Origin: Sphagnum magellanicum
Lineage: Eukaryota; Streptophyta; Sphagnopsida; Sphagnales; Sphagnaceae
Assembly: GCA_021904315.1 (NCBI GenBank)
Contig: CM038908.1
Span: 20,790,501 to 20,854,500 of the forward strand
Reading direction: 5' to 3'
Length of the DNA: 64,000 nucleotides
Shown: positions 13,201 through 24,590 of the stretch, piece after piece
How positions within the stretch are numbered: position 1 is the stretch's first letter
How the letters are laid out: each line of letters begins with the position of its first letter
Translations under genes and position numbers: made by a program
Notes under the pieces: generated by a model
What the model was told of the DNA's origin: nothing
What the model saw: the letters and a program-made list of their open reading frames with translations, nothing else
Database searches by the model: none

Positions 13201-14967
13201 AGATGATTACAATCCTCCATTTCCACCTTCATAACTATATCATGGTTGGCACAAAGAAGACAAATAATGTCCAGTTTTATGTTGAGGTAGGTAATGTGCC
13301 TCAGAAGCGAATTCTAAACTGAGTGGTTGCACTTTGTTTCTTGAAGATCTAGTTGGTTCCCTTCAACAGTTCTGTGGCATCGTGGTTTGACCTTACAGGA
13401 ATCCCTGATGAGTAAAGAACAGTGCAATAGGTCTGCAGTAAAACTAGGCTCATCACCCAAATCTTGATTCTGCTAGTGGGCTCAAACTTACTAGATCCCT
13501 GTAGTCATCATATTACCAGAGGGAGCACGCATGTTTTAGTTGACCTACTTGCTTGAATTGATATGGTTACAAATGTCATGTTTGGGTATGAACAGGTGAT
13601 GGAGGCGGTTCAAACTTTGGGTGGGAATAGGAGGTCAATGATGGACCCAGATGAAATTGAAGAAGAGCAGCAAGAGAGAGATAGGCGCAACAAAATCAAC
13701 AAGGAATTTGAAGTCTTTGTGAAGAGGATGGCAGAGCTTTGGGATCAACCACCATGGCGGGAACTAGACTTGGAATTTGACATTCCTTTTCGAGAGCTTG
13801 GATTCCACGGTGTACCCAACAAGTCTTCAGCTTTTATTGTGCCAACTGTGAACTGTTTGGTTGAGCTCATCGAGACACCATTTCTTGTAGTGAGCTTGAA
13901 TGACATTGAGATAGTGAACCTTGAACGAGTTGGCCTAGGCCAGAAGGCATTTGACATGGCCATTGTCTTCAAGGATTTCAAGAGAGACATCCTGCGCATA
14001 GATGCCATTCCATCCACATCACTGGATGGTATCAAAGAGTGGCTCAACTCGATGAACATAAAGTACTATGAAAGTCGCATGAACTTGAATTGGCGACCAA
14101 TTTTGAAGACCATTCTTGAGGTTGATCTCCCTATAATCTCTGTTCATTTTTGACGTTGCTGTGAATATCTTCTTTCTTTGACTGTAAAATGTACCAGGTT
14201 CTCATCAAGTCTGATATTTTCTTGGATGTGTTCACTTTCAGGACCCTGAAAAATTTATTGAAGATGGTGGCTGGGAGTTCCTCAATATGGAAGCAAGTGA
14301 TTCTGAATCAGAAAAGTCTGAAGAGTCTGATGAAGGCTATGAACCATCTGACGTTGAAGTGGTATCCGAGTCAGAGGATGATGATTCAGATGAAGAATCA
14401 GTTGTGGAATCTGAGGAAGAAGAGGTAAATTTTTTTCTTCCATCCAAAGTAAAGAAATTGAGATGTGTTTTCTTTGCTCAAGCTCTAGCCTGTCACAAAG
14501 TGATTGATGACATTTTGGTTGGCAACATCTTTGTGTTCTTTCATTCCAGAAACTGTGCGTGCAGATTTCAATGAGCAGCATCTTCTCTGTACTTTAGAGC
14601 ATGTATTTCTGGATCTCAAAGTCTCCCAGAATATTCATATGGCCCATAACTGGAAGGCTGAACACCGTGATAGTGATTATGGCTACAGGTAGCTCTTGAG
14701 TAACACGTTTGTGCAACTGTGAACCTCAACCTAACTTTTGACATTGTTTTCCAAAATACCTTGCAGGAGGATGATGAGGATGAGGAAGAAGAAGGATTGA
14801 CTTGGGATCAATTGGAAGAAAATGCAAAAAGGGAGGACAAGGAAAAGGGTGATGAGGATGACAGTGAGGATGACCGACAGCGACGGAAGGTCAAGGCTGG
14901 GAAGGGACGGCCAATGGATAGTAGGGATTCAAGAGGAATGCCCAGTAAGAGGCCAAAAGTAAGGTAG
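10233..14967 (+). CDS. SPT16: FACT complex subunit SPT16 (complete, 8 coding exons)
   Basis: SPT16 is the large subunit of FACT, the histone chaperone that with SSRP1 opens and rebuilds nucleosomes ahead of polymerases in the nucleus. Exons: 10233-10802, 10996-11901, 12008-12181, 12357-12715, 13031-13286, 13596-14120, 14242-14424, 14767-14967. All introns are GT-AG; all are phase 0 except the fourth (phase 2, giving the R in PIRLSDLWIRPAFGGR). The product is about 1057 aa, the usual plant length. Order: aminopeptidase-P-like N-terminal domain (about 1-440, with FDLKPSAASNEDILYFD and GTGIGIEFRESGL), a linker with TLRSDNQEMTKEEV and RRQHQAELARQKNEE, the middle/Rtt106-like histone-binding part (about 550-930), then an acidic tail (about 950-1040) ending in basic RPKVR. 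The ATG at 10233 gives MADVRNGD and then the conserved YYGKRLKALYGHW. Identity is certain; exon ends are read by eye. Confidence 0.96.
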
Positions 14968-16940
14968 TTTGTATCTGACCAGGGAGTGTGTTTATGTTGG
15001 GGGTTAAGTGGTTCTTACTTCATCAGGTTTAGCTTTGTTACTGTGTACAATTATGGTTTCTTACTTCGGTCACTCAGGTCAAAAACACTGAGAAAGGGGA
15101 CTCTCATATGAGCCTGACACAGGACCCTTCAACTTTTGGCCACCAATGCACCTATTTTGAAGACTTGGAAAAAGAAGTATCTAGAAAAAACTTCCACATT
15201 TTGACTTCTGCATGACAGAAGTGGGAAGCAAGAAGGTTTTTTTCCTTTCCAGATAGCTGGATTCCCCTGAATACCAAATTGTAGCTATCCTGGCTTTGAT
15301 GCAAAGGGCAGTGATAGTTCTGCAAGATTCCTACCAACCCTCTTTTGTGAAAGTTTGTTGCATGTAAACTGCCACTCATTGTAAAGAATGTCTCTGTGCA
15401 TCTGGTTGTCAACTCAAAATGTGTTTCTTTACATCCCTGCACCTTCCCTGCCATTGACTGGATGTGTGTGCAAGCACCTGTTGGCTTGAATGGCTGAATG
15501 TTTTTGACAAAGAAAGTGAAATGGACATGAAAGTGGCCAGAAATCAACTCCCCGATGACACCCAGAGTTAAGAACTAGTGATGGAGAAAGTGGATTGCAA
15601 CTTCAAAGGAGAATCGAAAGCCCAGAATTCTCAAATCCTGAAAGAAAGTTTTGTGGATTGCTAAAAATACAAAGAAAGTAGACATTGATCTACACATAGA
15701 CTGAATGGTGCAGTACACCTAAAAACTGGACACTTTATTGCGATGTTCTCTGCAAGAGACAATTTGTGCTCTAACCACCCTCAGGAAAACCAATGACCTA
15801 AAACTGCATGCGCCTGCAGTCCTCACAAATCAATACCCTGAAACTGGATGCAACTGTGCAAAGTTGCTACTTGCCCCTGGTTCTGTTTAGAGCAGCTCCA
15901 CTTTTATACTCAGCATTTGCCCCTGCAACAGTATTTTTCACATTTGGAATTGCTTAGGTACTGTTGCTCAAGCTTCACCCATCTATCTATGAAGGAAGGT
16001 AGTTTGTTTGTTTTGTTTTGTTTGTACTGATGAGATCCACCAAACTGGGATGCTTCAGATAGCATTCTTGGTCTCTTTGGAAAGCTCTTGAGGACGAGGG
16101 GTGCGTGGGGTTGGTTTCATGGCGTTTGGACTTGTGGTGCAAAAGTTCTTGAATATTGAATGATTTCTGCACTGAAAATTAAATTAAATTGTAGCTGAAA
16201 ATTTCGAAGGAATTGGAATGTGCCTTTGGTGTTGTTGGAAAGATCTTGATGAGCAGGATTTAATGGAATTTATTTGGTAAGATTTGGATTCAGAATGTCG
16301 GAGATAGTGATTTCTGCTGCTAAAAATTCAAATAAATTCCACAAAACCAGCTTTTGAAAGGAAAAATCAGTTGAAAACGTGGTAACACTAGGGCACAGGC
16401 CACACAAGTAAACATGAAACAAGGATTGAGAAAGTTCAGAACCTACTACTAATAGCAAACCACCTGGACCGATCAATACATCTGACCAATCAACAGCAGG
16501 TGTTAGACTGTGCAATGGCTTTTGCCAGCCTCGGCATATTGTGCAAAAATGCTGAACCAAGACAAAGCCATTTTCCTGAGCCTGTTAGACAAGTTTCTAC
16601 TGACCTTTCATCCAAAACTTGCTATGCAATGTGCTGGTGGAGATGCTCTTGTGGAATGAGCTGAGGTAATCTTGTCAACCAAACCAGTGGTTATCAATTT
16701 GGACTCTGTAAGCTACGGCCATTTTATTGCTGCAACTATAATAGAAATTTGCTGGGCTTTTTTGGCCTATTGTCAAAACCAGCTTCACCATATTACAGTG
16801 TCAGTATAGAGTACAGATTATCATACTTTTCAGTAATCCAAAGCATATTTTTTCATGGATCTCATCCAGGTTCCTGTGTACAGAACAATTAGAATTCCAA
16901 CATGTGTTCTAGCAACATTTGAATACCTACAAAGCTTCAC
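14968..16940. other. Intergenic region between SPT16 and VPS32
   Basis: The two genes converge, so this holds both 3' UTRs. No gene is seen. A diverged, partial relative of the Harbinger-like MITE at 54.06 kb lies at about 16450-16665. Confidence 0.6.
16450..16665. mobile_element. Partial, diverged copy of the 54-kb MITE
   Basis: Shares ordered segments with the element at 54056-54429: gcaaac...ggacc-atca, GCTGA-CCAA, CCATTTTCCTGAG, CTTTCATCCAA and the end-like GGTGGAGATGCTCTT. The other terminus is not recognisable, so it looks truncated. Confidence 0.45.
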
Positions 16941-19832
16941 TTAAATTGCCATCTCAGCCTGGAGAGATTCAAGTTCATCATCCTCTTTAGTTCTTTGGGT
17001 GGTGCTTCTAGCAGGGACTTGTTGGGTTGGTGGTGGGCTGTGAGTTGGAATTTTTGTGTCTGGTGTTGTAACTAGTTGAGGTACTTCTTCTTCCTCCTCC
17101 AATTCTTCGAGTTCCTCCAATTCTGCCTCAAGTTCATCCTGCATTGCAAATCATTTAATTTCAGTCCAGCAACCTTGTGCTGATCCATGACATACTAAAA
17201 AGAAAAAAAAACAGGCATCAATTTACAACCCATCAGGCAAGCCATGTTGAAGGAAGGACCTGACCGAGCCTGTTCCTTGCATCTGCCATTTCAAGCCATG
17301 CACAAACCCTTCAAGGTCACATGGTCTTGTCTAACTGCTAGTTTAAATAAGATGGGTTACAATAGGAAGGTGACAAATACCTCATCGATATCTATCCCCA
17401 TGTCAAATGGAGTTGAAAGAGCATCTTGAATCTGCTTCAAACTCTCTCTTTGCTCATTGATATCATCCATTGTCTTGTCCACATTATCTATATTTCTGTC
17501 ATGGTGAATCACAAAAAACTTGTTAAAATGGATCATAGCTAAGTGTTAGTGCCATATGAGAATAAAAAGTACAGGGTATTCCCCATCTTGTTCACAGGGA
17601 GCAAGCATGTGAAGCTCCCTAGTATGGGTACCTTACCCTACACGCAATATCACACCCTAAGGATATCCTGCACCATACTGTCTGATATCATTATTATTCT
17701 TCCACTACCTGTTCTGTGGACTGCTTAATTTGTAGATCTGTTGCACCTTGTTGAAAGGACGGTCAGACAATAGGCTTACGTGGTTTTTTGAAGAGCTTTC
17801 ATAGCCATTGCACCAGTTCGAAGTGCAGCGACTGTTTCAGTTGTGGCATTTGCACCTTCCAGCATTATCATCTGCATACCACCCAAGACAACCAGTGGAC
17901 AGTCAGTACAATACTGAAAGTGATCTAACTGCAACATCTGATTCACTGTTGATTGCTAGACTTTGTCCTGAGTACTATATTTTGTAGATAGCTGTGAAAT
18001 GGACTCTACCTAGTGCCCATAACTCTCTTGTTTCAGGAGTTTTGCTGTACTAATATACATAGTTGCCTCTGTGAGCAATTGACTACAAAGTCGCAATATT
18101 CTCTCACAGGTGGCATGGTTTCTTCAGTGCAATCAATCACTCTTGAAACTAATGTGATGAGATTTGGAGGTGAAACCTGGTCATGAAGTCGCAATTGGTA
18201 ATTACCCAGCTGCTCCACTTGCACTTCATAAAGTTTCTTCCTCTTTAAACATTGAATTGCAGCTGTACCACCATACCAAACCACCCATAAAAATTGTGAA
18301 ACATGCTGCTATGCTGCAACCCCTCCAATAATACCCCTCAAGTGTATTTACGTTTTATGCATCAATTCTGTTCGTATGTCTCTAATACTCAGGAACAGGG
18401 GCTGTTTTTTTTTTGTCAATTTAGTGATGATGTACCCACAACTGCAATCATTACAAGAGGAAAGAGCCAAATTTGGCTACAACTCAGAGAGGACAGTAGA
18501 CATTTTGGAGAATCCTGTTATGTTTTGGCAACCTCCAACAACACGAACAACTCCAACAACCAAGTGTCTAAATATGGTGACATCCATGCTTTTCTCCTCA
18601 GAATGTAGCGAACTAAAAGGCATCTAAAAGGAATCTTGTGACAGTCTCAAAGGACAAAGTGTCATGTAGATGTGATATTTTGCATGGCAACATCTATGTT
18701 TTTCTCCTCAGAATGTGGTGAACCAAAAGGTATCTAAAAGGAATCTTGAGACAGTCTGAAAAAAAAAGTGTCATGTAGATGCGAAATTTTGCACCAAAAA
18801 AATGGGCTGTTCAGGAACCTACAATCTGTTATTTGTCTCAGTGTCAATAAGCAATTCAACATCTTTCATCCTCTTCAGGAACTAAATTGGTCTTGGAAAA
18901 AAAAAATCTCACATTTGGAAAAAAAAATCATATAAGGTGAACGCATCCACCAGCAGGCAAATTTCCCAGAAACACTGCTCTCTTGAACTAATCTGTGCTT
19001 GTGCATTAGAACCAGAACTAAACTCTCCATGCAAATATGTGTTCTATTTTTTTTTGTACAGAACCCAACAGTTACGTGCTGATCCATAGCTGAAACTAAG
19101 TACATTGAAGGACAATCTCCAAACCTTTTTTGTTTTTGGCTTGAGTGTACTCCCGAGCTTTGGTAACCTCTGCAGCTATCTTTTTTTGCCACAATTTCTC
19201 TTTCTTTTCTAACATCTCCAATATCTGCATGTGCCCACCACATTCAACCCCCCATCCTGATTATTTTCAATCTTGAGAATCCAAGACTTTGGTGAATTCC
19301 TGCTACACATCTGAAAGTTGTTGCATCAAAATTGTTCCTCAAAACCAAACAAACAAAGTTGTCGTGCTTTCATTCTTTTTTCAAAAGATGGTAAGCAATC
19401 ACCATGTCATGCAACAAACGAGAAACTGAATCCCTGTGAAAGAAACTCTGAACAAATCCATTCAGCAGATAGATATAGCAAGGGAACAAATTTCATTGTG
19501 CAAATTTGCTGAGAGATCAAAACTAAAAATGATGAGGCTCAGATTCTAGAACCCTAGAGAACAGGGGATGATCGTTCAAGCTGGTGTCATCCATCATAAA
19601 CCTCGAATTGCGAAATTGGGAACGATAACCCAACAATCACCAGTTCCACGGGGAGACGAAAACCATCACTGATGGACAAAGGAAAAAAAAAACAGAGATC
19701 CAAAAGAGGCAGGGGAAGAAGAGCTGCGGATGGTCGCAGTGGACAGCAAGCAAGCCAAACTGCGATATGGGTACGAGACTTCGAAGGTCCACAAATAACA
19801 AAAAAAGCCCCGCCTACTTATCTCTCACGAGC

Positions 19833-19889
<57 letters not shown>

Positions 19890-19968
19890 CCTCATTCAGC
19901 TGGTTGAGGGTGGTGAGGGTGGAGGAGGTGTCCACCGACTTGGGCTTGCCGAACACCTTCTTCAACAT
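16941..19968 (-). CDS. VPS32: ESCRT-III subunit SNF7/VPS32 (CHMP4), complete, 6 coding exons
   Basis: SNF7/VPS32 is the main filament-forming subunit of ESCRT-III, which buds vesicles into multivesicular endosomes and cuts membranes away from the cytosol. Coding exons on the minus strand: 19968-19891, 19224-19125, 18262-18177, 17871-17780, 17495-17381, 17138-16941 (669 nt, 222 aa; relatives are about 215-220 aa). All junctions are GT-AG and the frames join. The protein starts MLKKVFGKPKSVDTSS, continues LNEILEMLEKKEKLWQKKIA (basic helix 1), NKKAAIQCLKRKKLYE (the family signature, helix 2), then LEGANATTETVAALRTGA and NIDNVDKTMDDINEQ. An acidic stretch near 160 is followed by a Pro/Thr-rich linker and the C-terminal DDELESLQAEMAI, matching the helix that binds the VPS4 MIT domain. 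ATG at 19968 is chosen because the family starts M(F/L)KK(L/V)FGKPK. Duplicate paralogues are usual in plants, so VPS32.1/.2 cannot be assigned. Confidence 0.95.
18390..18560. repeat. Dispersed repeat family B copy in VPS32 intron 2
   Basis: After a poly-T run, the order tttagtgatgatg, caatcatta, AGCCAAATTTGGCTACAA and 'cctgttatgttttggcaacc' follows the family B consensus seen at 43-47 kb. Confidence 0.5.
18575..18795. repeat. Tandem duplication in VPS32 intron 2, period 110 bp
   Basis: Two neighbouring copies share TTTTCTCCTCAGAATGT, ATCTAAAAGGAATCTTG, GACAGTCT and GTGTCATGTAGATG. The block starting near 18581 repeats near 18691, with many substitutions. It lies fully in the intron between coding exons 2 and 3. 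Confidence 0.75.
19839..19883. repeat. (GA)n microsatellite in VPS32 intron 1
   Basis: About 22 uninterrupted GA units (CT on the gene strand) sit only 8 bp inside the intron from the end of VPS32 coding exon 1, that is, next to the 5' splice site at 19890. Long pure runs are usually length-variable. Confidence 0.95.
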
Positions 19969-20334
19969 GATGCTGGTGCTGATACTGCTGCTGCTACCAA
20001 CTACTCCAGCAAGGAAAAGGGCTGAATTTCGAAGCTCCAAAATACAGATTAGAGCAGAGCAATTGCAGTGCTTCAATTTACAAAAATCATGCCCACAAGA
20101 CAACAAACACAAGATGATGATGATGAAGCAGAAGAAGAAGAGACGATGGGTGGGTGGGTGGGTGGGCAGCAATGAAGGCAATCTAGAGAGAGACAGACAC
20201 ACATTGACTATGTTGCAGCTTCTTGTTGCCCAAGACAAGCTCAATTCGGGCCAAGTGGCAGCTTTCCTGGATCGCACTCTCCTCGCACACAAGCAACTTA
20301 CTGCGCTTGTTCCCCAACACAACAACAGGAGGAG

Positions 20335-20730
20335 CATACCCGGGTTGGGGGGGTGGTCCGGGTATTTAATTTAGGGTTTAGGGGGTTTGGGATGATACCC
20401 TCCGGTTCCTGGTATTCGAACATGCGGAAGAGAACAACCACCGGTTCCGGGTATTTGAACAGGCTCGGAACAGAACAACCGTTGGTCCGGGTATTAAAAA
20501 CCCTCAGATCCAAAGGACTGGCGGTTTTGGGCGTTTCAAAGACCAGCTGGGTCCGGGTATTTGAACATGTTCAGAATAGAAGAACCGTCGGGTCCGGGGT
20601 ATTAAAAACCTCAGATCCAAAGAACTGCCGGTATTGGGTGTCTCAAAGACCAGCTGGGTTTCATGAAAGAACCGAGAAAGACCCGGCGGTGTTGGCGGAT
20701 ATTTGATTTTTCTAAAAAACTTGAGAACTG
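20335..20730. repeat. GC-rich minisatellite upstream of VPS32
   Basis: The motif GGTCCGGGTATT recurs about six times, followed by either TTGAAC or AAAAACC. A larger unit of 108 bp is doubled: GTATTAAAAACC...CTCAGATCCAAAG starts at 20491 and again at 20599, each followed by TTTCAAAGACCAGCTGGGT-like sequence. It lies about 370-760 bp before the VPS32 ATG. A TTAGGGTTTAGGG telobox-like motif sits at 20371-20383. Confidence 0.8.
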
Positions 20731-20874
20731 TAGTTAGGTATAATAATCCGGGTATCTTATTTGTGTGATAACCATGGTTATATATAGACCGGGTTTTTAT
20801 GATCATGGTTATCAACTTTGATACCCGGATTGATACCTGGCAGGGGTTTGGTTTGGTGCAATTTTTAATACCTG

Positions 20875-21130
20875 CCCCAAGCCCCCCTTTTTTTTTTCAC
20901 TGGCGAAATTTCGCCAAAAAGCGAAATTAAAAATTTAAAAATCGAAAAAGAAGTGATTTTGGATATTTTCATTCGTCACAAGTAGGGGAAAACACAAATT
21001 TGGCCAGATTTTTATTTTATTTCTAGCTTATAGCCAGATTTGGCTAAATCTTCATAGGAATGGATGCTCACCAGTTTTTCATCATCTTCATCCTATGGAT
21101 GATGATTGCCTCTTTGGTTACAAACAAAAA
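20875..21130. repeat. Dispersed repeat family B copy
   Basis: Begins with a T run and ACTGGCGAAATTTCGCCA, a 16-bp palindrome, and carries the family core TAGCCAGATTTGGCTAAATC. One of the best-preserved copies. Confidence 0.6.
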
Positions 21131-22730
21131 TTTAATTATTTAAAAAAAAAACACTTATATTATCAAGTGTTGTCCATTGAGCTTTGATTCTAGATAATTT
21201 ATAAAATTTATAAAATTTAATTAATTTAATTATTTTTGGGGGTGGCTTGAGATATCCTTTTGTGTGGTTTTGACAATAATAATTTTATGGATTTATAAAA
21301 TGTTTGGTAAATTGGAGACTTTTCAAAAGAAAATTGGAGCTTAGTTGAATAATATAAAAACACAATTTGTTTCCATTTTCATTTGCACCCATCTAAAATT
21401 TAAAACTATTTGTAATATTAGTTTTTCACAATTAATGTATAGTGGCTAAAATAAAAGACGGAGTATTAATTGTCGTCTATAGTAAATTAAAACTAATAAC
21501 CTTAGTTAAAAAAACACAACTTGGTAGTTGCCCTCTTAAAAGGCTTGTATTTATATACAAATTTGTATTTGAGCTCCGTATTTGTTGCTTGCTGTGCACT
21601 ACTAGAGATAATCAATTATTTTAATATTATTTTCTTATGTTTTCATATATTTATGTCAATGGAAAATTTAATTTTAATTAATATACATTTCATGAATATC
21701 TATCCACATGTTCACATATATCAAGCCAACAACCATTGAACATAAAAATAATAATAAAAAGACGAGAAATAATTGTAAGTATTTATATTCACCAACTCTT
21801 TTGGGAAACTTTTCTAGCCCCCTTCATAAGTTTATTTTCCCCCCTTTTTGTTCAAAAATTGAAAGTTGATTCAAAACTTTATAGTTGAGTCACAAAATAA
21901 ATTGACCTACCAACAATTAATGCTTAAATCCTTTGTACATTTAGGCTTTTTTTTAATACCTAATATTGATGCATATTATATATTAATTATATTTTTCATA
22001 CTTTATTTGTAAAATCAATTGAATTATATTTACCCAACAAAATTATATGGGATCTATATTTTTACTCACATTATTTTTTAATTCTAAAAAGAGTGTTCTC
22101 CCCTTATAGTATCTCAATTTAAGTTCAATTTAGATTCGAAAACTGAAAAACCAATCCCATAAACCCAATCCAAACCCAATTTTAACAAAATTTTAAACTT
22201 TTAGTTTGGGTACATAAAAACTTGATAAAAACTTGCTAGAAAACTTACCCAATACCTTGAACCTACCAACACTAATGAATTGCTCAAGGATTAATTTTTC
22301 TTCATGTAACACGTAAGATTCATGTATTATTGAGACAAAGATAATAACATTTTTTATATCAACAAAATTGAAGGAAGAAGCATGCAAAAATAAATTGAAA
22401 AAAAAAAACCCCTACAAGTCTTAAGTTTTAAATAGTTTTTCAAGTGCAAAAGGGATGAAATTTGTTCTTTGTTCTTCATCTTCCTTTCTCTTCATTATAC
22501 CAATGTCGTTGGTTTTCAAAATTTAGCAATTTTCTTTTTGTAACACTTCTCAAGGCATGCCATGAGATTTTGATCGTCATTGTGGAATGTGATTTCTATA
22601 TAAAGATTTTGAGTGCATCTCTCACAAGGTGTGTAAATTATTCCTTTTTTGTTTTGAGTTCTTTTTGCAACAATTGTGGCTTCTTATAAAATATTGTTGA
22701 ACTATAATGTTTGGATTTAAACATTTCTTG
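21131..22730. other. AT-rich intergenic region
   Basis: Very AT-rich, CpG-poor, no coding signal. I see nothing recognisable beyond short A and T runs. Confidence 0.5.
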
Positions 22731-23045
22731 TTGGCCTTGCCTACCAAGGCAAGGATATTGTGTTTAGATTCATTATAGAGTATAGTGGCTTAAGGGATTT
22801 TTTGGCCCCTAGGTAATAGATCTATTTTTATATGAGGATTTTTGAAAAACAATATTTTGGCTTGTGTTGAAACTTGAGATTAGTTATTATAGAGTTATAA
22901 TATCTTGAAGGATTTTGGTTTGTTTTAGAGGATTTTTTGAAGATTATATTTTTGCATGGTGAAATATTTGAATTTCCATAATTCTTCTTTTGTTTTAAAA
23001 TCATTTAAAAAGTAAAATGGCAAGGCCATAGTGTGACACACCCTT
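22730..23045 (+). mobile_element. Repeat family A, copy 1 (about 310 bp)
   Basis: Starts TTGGCCTTGCCTACC, followed at once by AAGGCAAGG (small hairpin), and ends GGCAAGGCCATAGTGTGACA. Shares nearly all of its interior with copies at 44.41, 45.43 and 54.94 kb, for example GGCCCCTAGGTAATA, TTTTTATATGAGGATTTTT and CTTGTGTTGAAACTTGAGA. Class is undecided: a MITE, or a solo LTR read backwards (TGTGTCACAC at the other end). Confidence 0.75.
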
Positions 23046-23344
23046 TCTTTATCTTTATTCATTTCACAAGGATGAAAATAATTTAATGATCATGTGGAAA
23101 TGTTCATGTCGCTTGAAAAAAAAAACATGTACTTTTAATTATTTCATGCATATTTTTTTTGCCTATGCCTACAAAGTGGCAAAAGTTATACTATGTATGA
23201 ATAATAATATTTACACAACTGGATTGGCCTAGCCCAACCCAAAGCTTGCAAACAAGGTGGTGTATTTTACATGTTAAAAAGAAATGGAATTTCATAAACC
23301 TCTCATGTGTTTTTACATCAAGATTTTCCATGAGAAAAGCCAAA

Positions 23345-23500
23345 TGCATCTCATGAGTTTTTTTTTCATCAATTTTGTGATGAAGCAAAAATGGCAATCA
23401 TCCCTAAGGAGGTTTAGCCACATTTGGGTATAAAATGAAATATGAAAGTAAAAATATTTAAGCATCCTTTTATATTGTTGTCCACCCATCAAAACTTAAT
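23345..23500. repeat. Dispersed repeat family B copy
   Basis: Poly-T, then ttttgtgatgaagc, aaatggcaatcatcc, gtttagccacatttggg, and 'aagcatccttttatattg', in the family order. Confidence 0.6.
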
Positions 23501-23727
23501 ATTGAAATTTAATAATAATAATAATAATTTTTCAATATGTCATGGTAATACCACCTCTTTTTTAATTTAAAACTCACCAATTGGTGAGATTTCATTTGTT
23601 TAATTTTTTAAAAAAAAATGTTCAATGTTATAATATAAACATGGATGGTGAAAAGGTAAAATCACAATCAAAGGAGTCACCCAAATGAATCGACACTTTT
23701 TAAAATTATATTTTTGTATGTTTGAAA

Positions 23728-24590
23728 TGTCGCAACCCTAGCCTTGGGCTCGCGATCAAAGCAAGGGCTTGCAATAGTGCGAGACAAGAGGGAGATTTGG
23801 GAGGCACATCTTGTACTCCCGAGAGTGCAGAGAGTGTGAGAGAATGAACCCTCACACTCCCAATGGACTCTCGAATTTTTAGGGAGTGATTGCAAAGGTC
23901 AAAACCCATTGGTTTGAAGAGTTCTTTATATCATTGAAAAGCCATTGAAACGTAGATGTTTGAAATGGGCTCTCATTTTTCATTTGGACATCTAAAACAC
24001 AAGTTATGGCCAAAAGAAAGGCCGGGAGTCAAATTGGCAATTTGACTCCCGACCACTAAAAGTTGGGAATCGACCTAATTTCCTTGTGTGTAGGTGGTGT
24101 GCGACATACCGTTGGAAAGCTCTCAACGAAGGCTACAACTTTGTTTTAAACCTCATTTCAATCGGAGGTCTGCACATAAAGTTATGGGGCCCCAAAGTCG
24201 CGAAAGACCCAACTTTGGTAATTTGGATGTGGGTCTTGTGGAGAGGCATAGAGTATACTATAAGGGGGAAGGTGATGCCTTCCCCCAAGTCTGGGCCATG
24301 GTGAGTCTTGTGAGTCCGAGTTTGCCCATGACTTGTCTTAGCACCAAAAGTGTTCCAATTATGCACTAACCACTTTGTGTTGATTCTATGCAGGTTCGTG
24401 TGAGTAGTTGATGCTTGCCACTCTTCCTAGTCTCATCCTAGAGCTCCAACACGCCCTTCTACCCTTCAAAGTGTTGCGAACCAGGGAGCGTGCCCCGATT
24501 TTTTGCTTTTCCGCTATCTTCAATTTGGATTCACATTTGGATCCATTAAGGAGCTTGGGGGTGCGTCATGAAAGATCACAAGGGAAGCAT
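23728..24590. mobile_element. LTR-like fossil (solo LTR or fragment), about 860 bp
   Basis: A GC-richer, CpG-bearing block in AT-rich DNA. It begins TGTCGCAACCCTAG and contains CGTTGGAAAGCTC, GGCTACAACTTTG and TCAATCGGAGGTC, a phrase that I associate with LTRs of plant LTR retrotransposons, and a TATA-like CTATAAGG near 24260. No gag or pol coding sequence lies beside it, so it appears to be an isolated LTR; no clear target duplication was found, and the right end is approximate. Superfamily cannot be told. It is broken or solo; an older relative lies near 63.1 kb. Confidence 0.5.
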
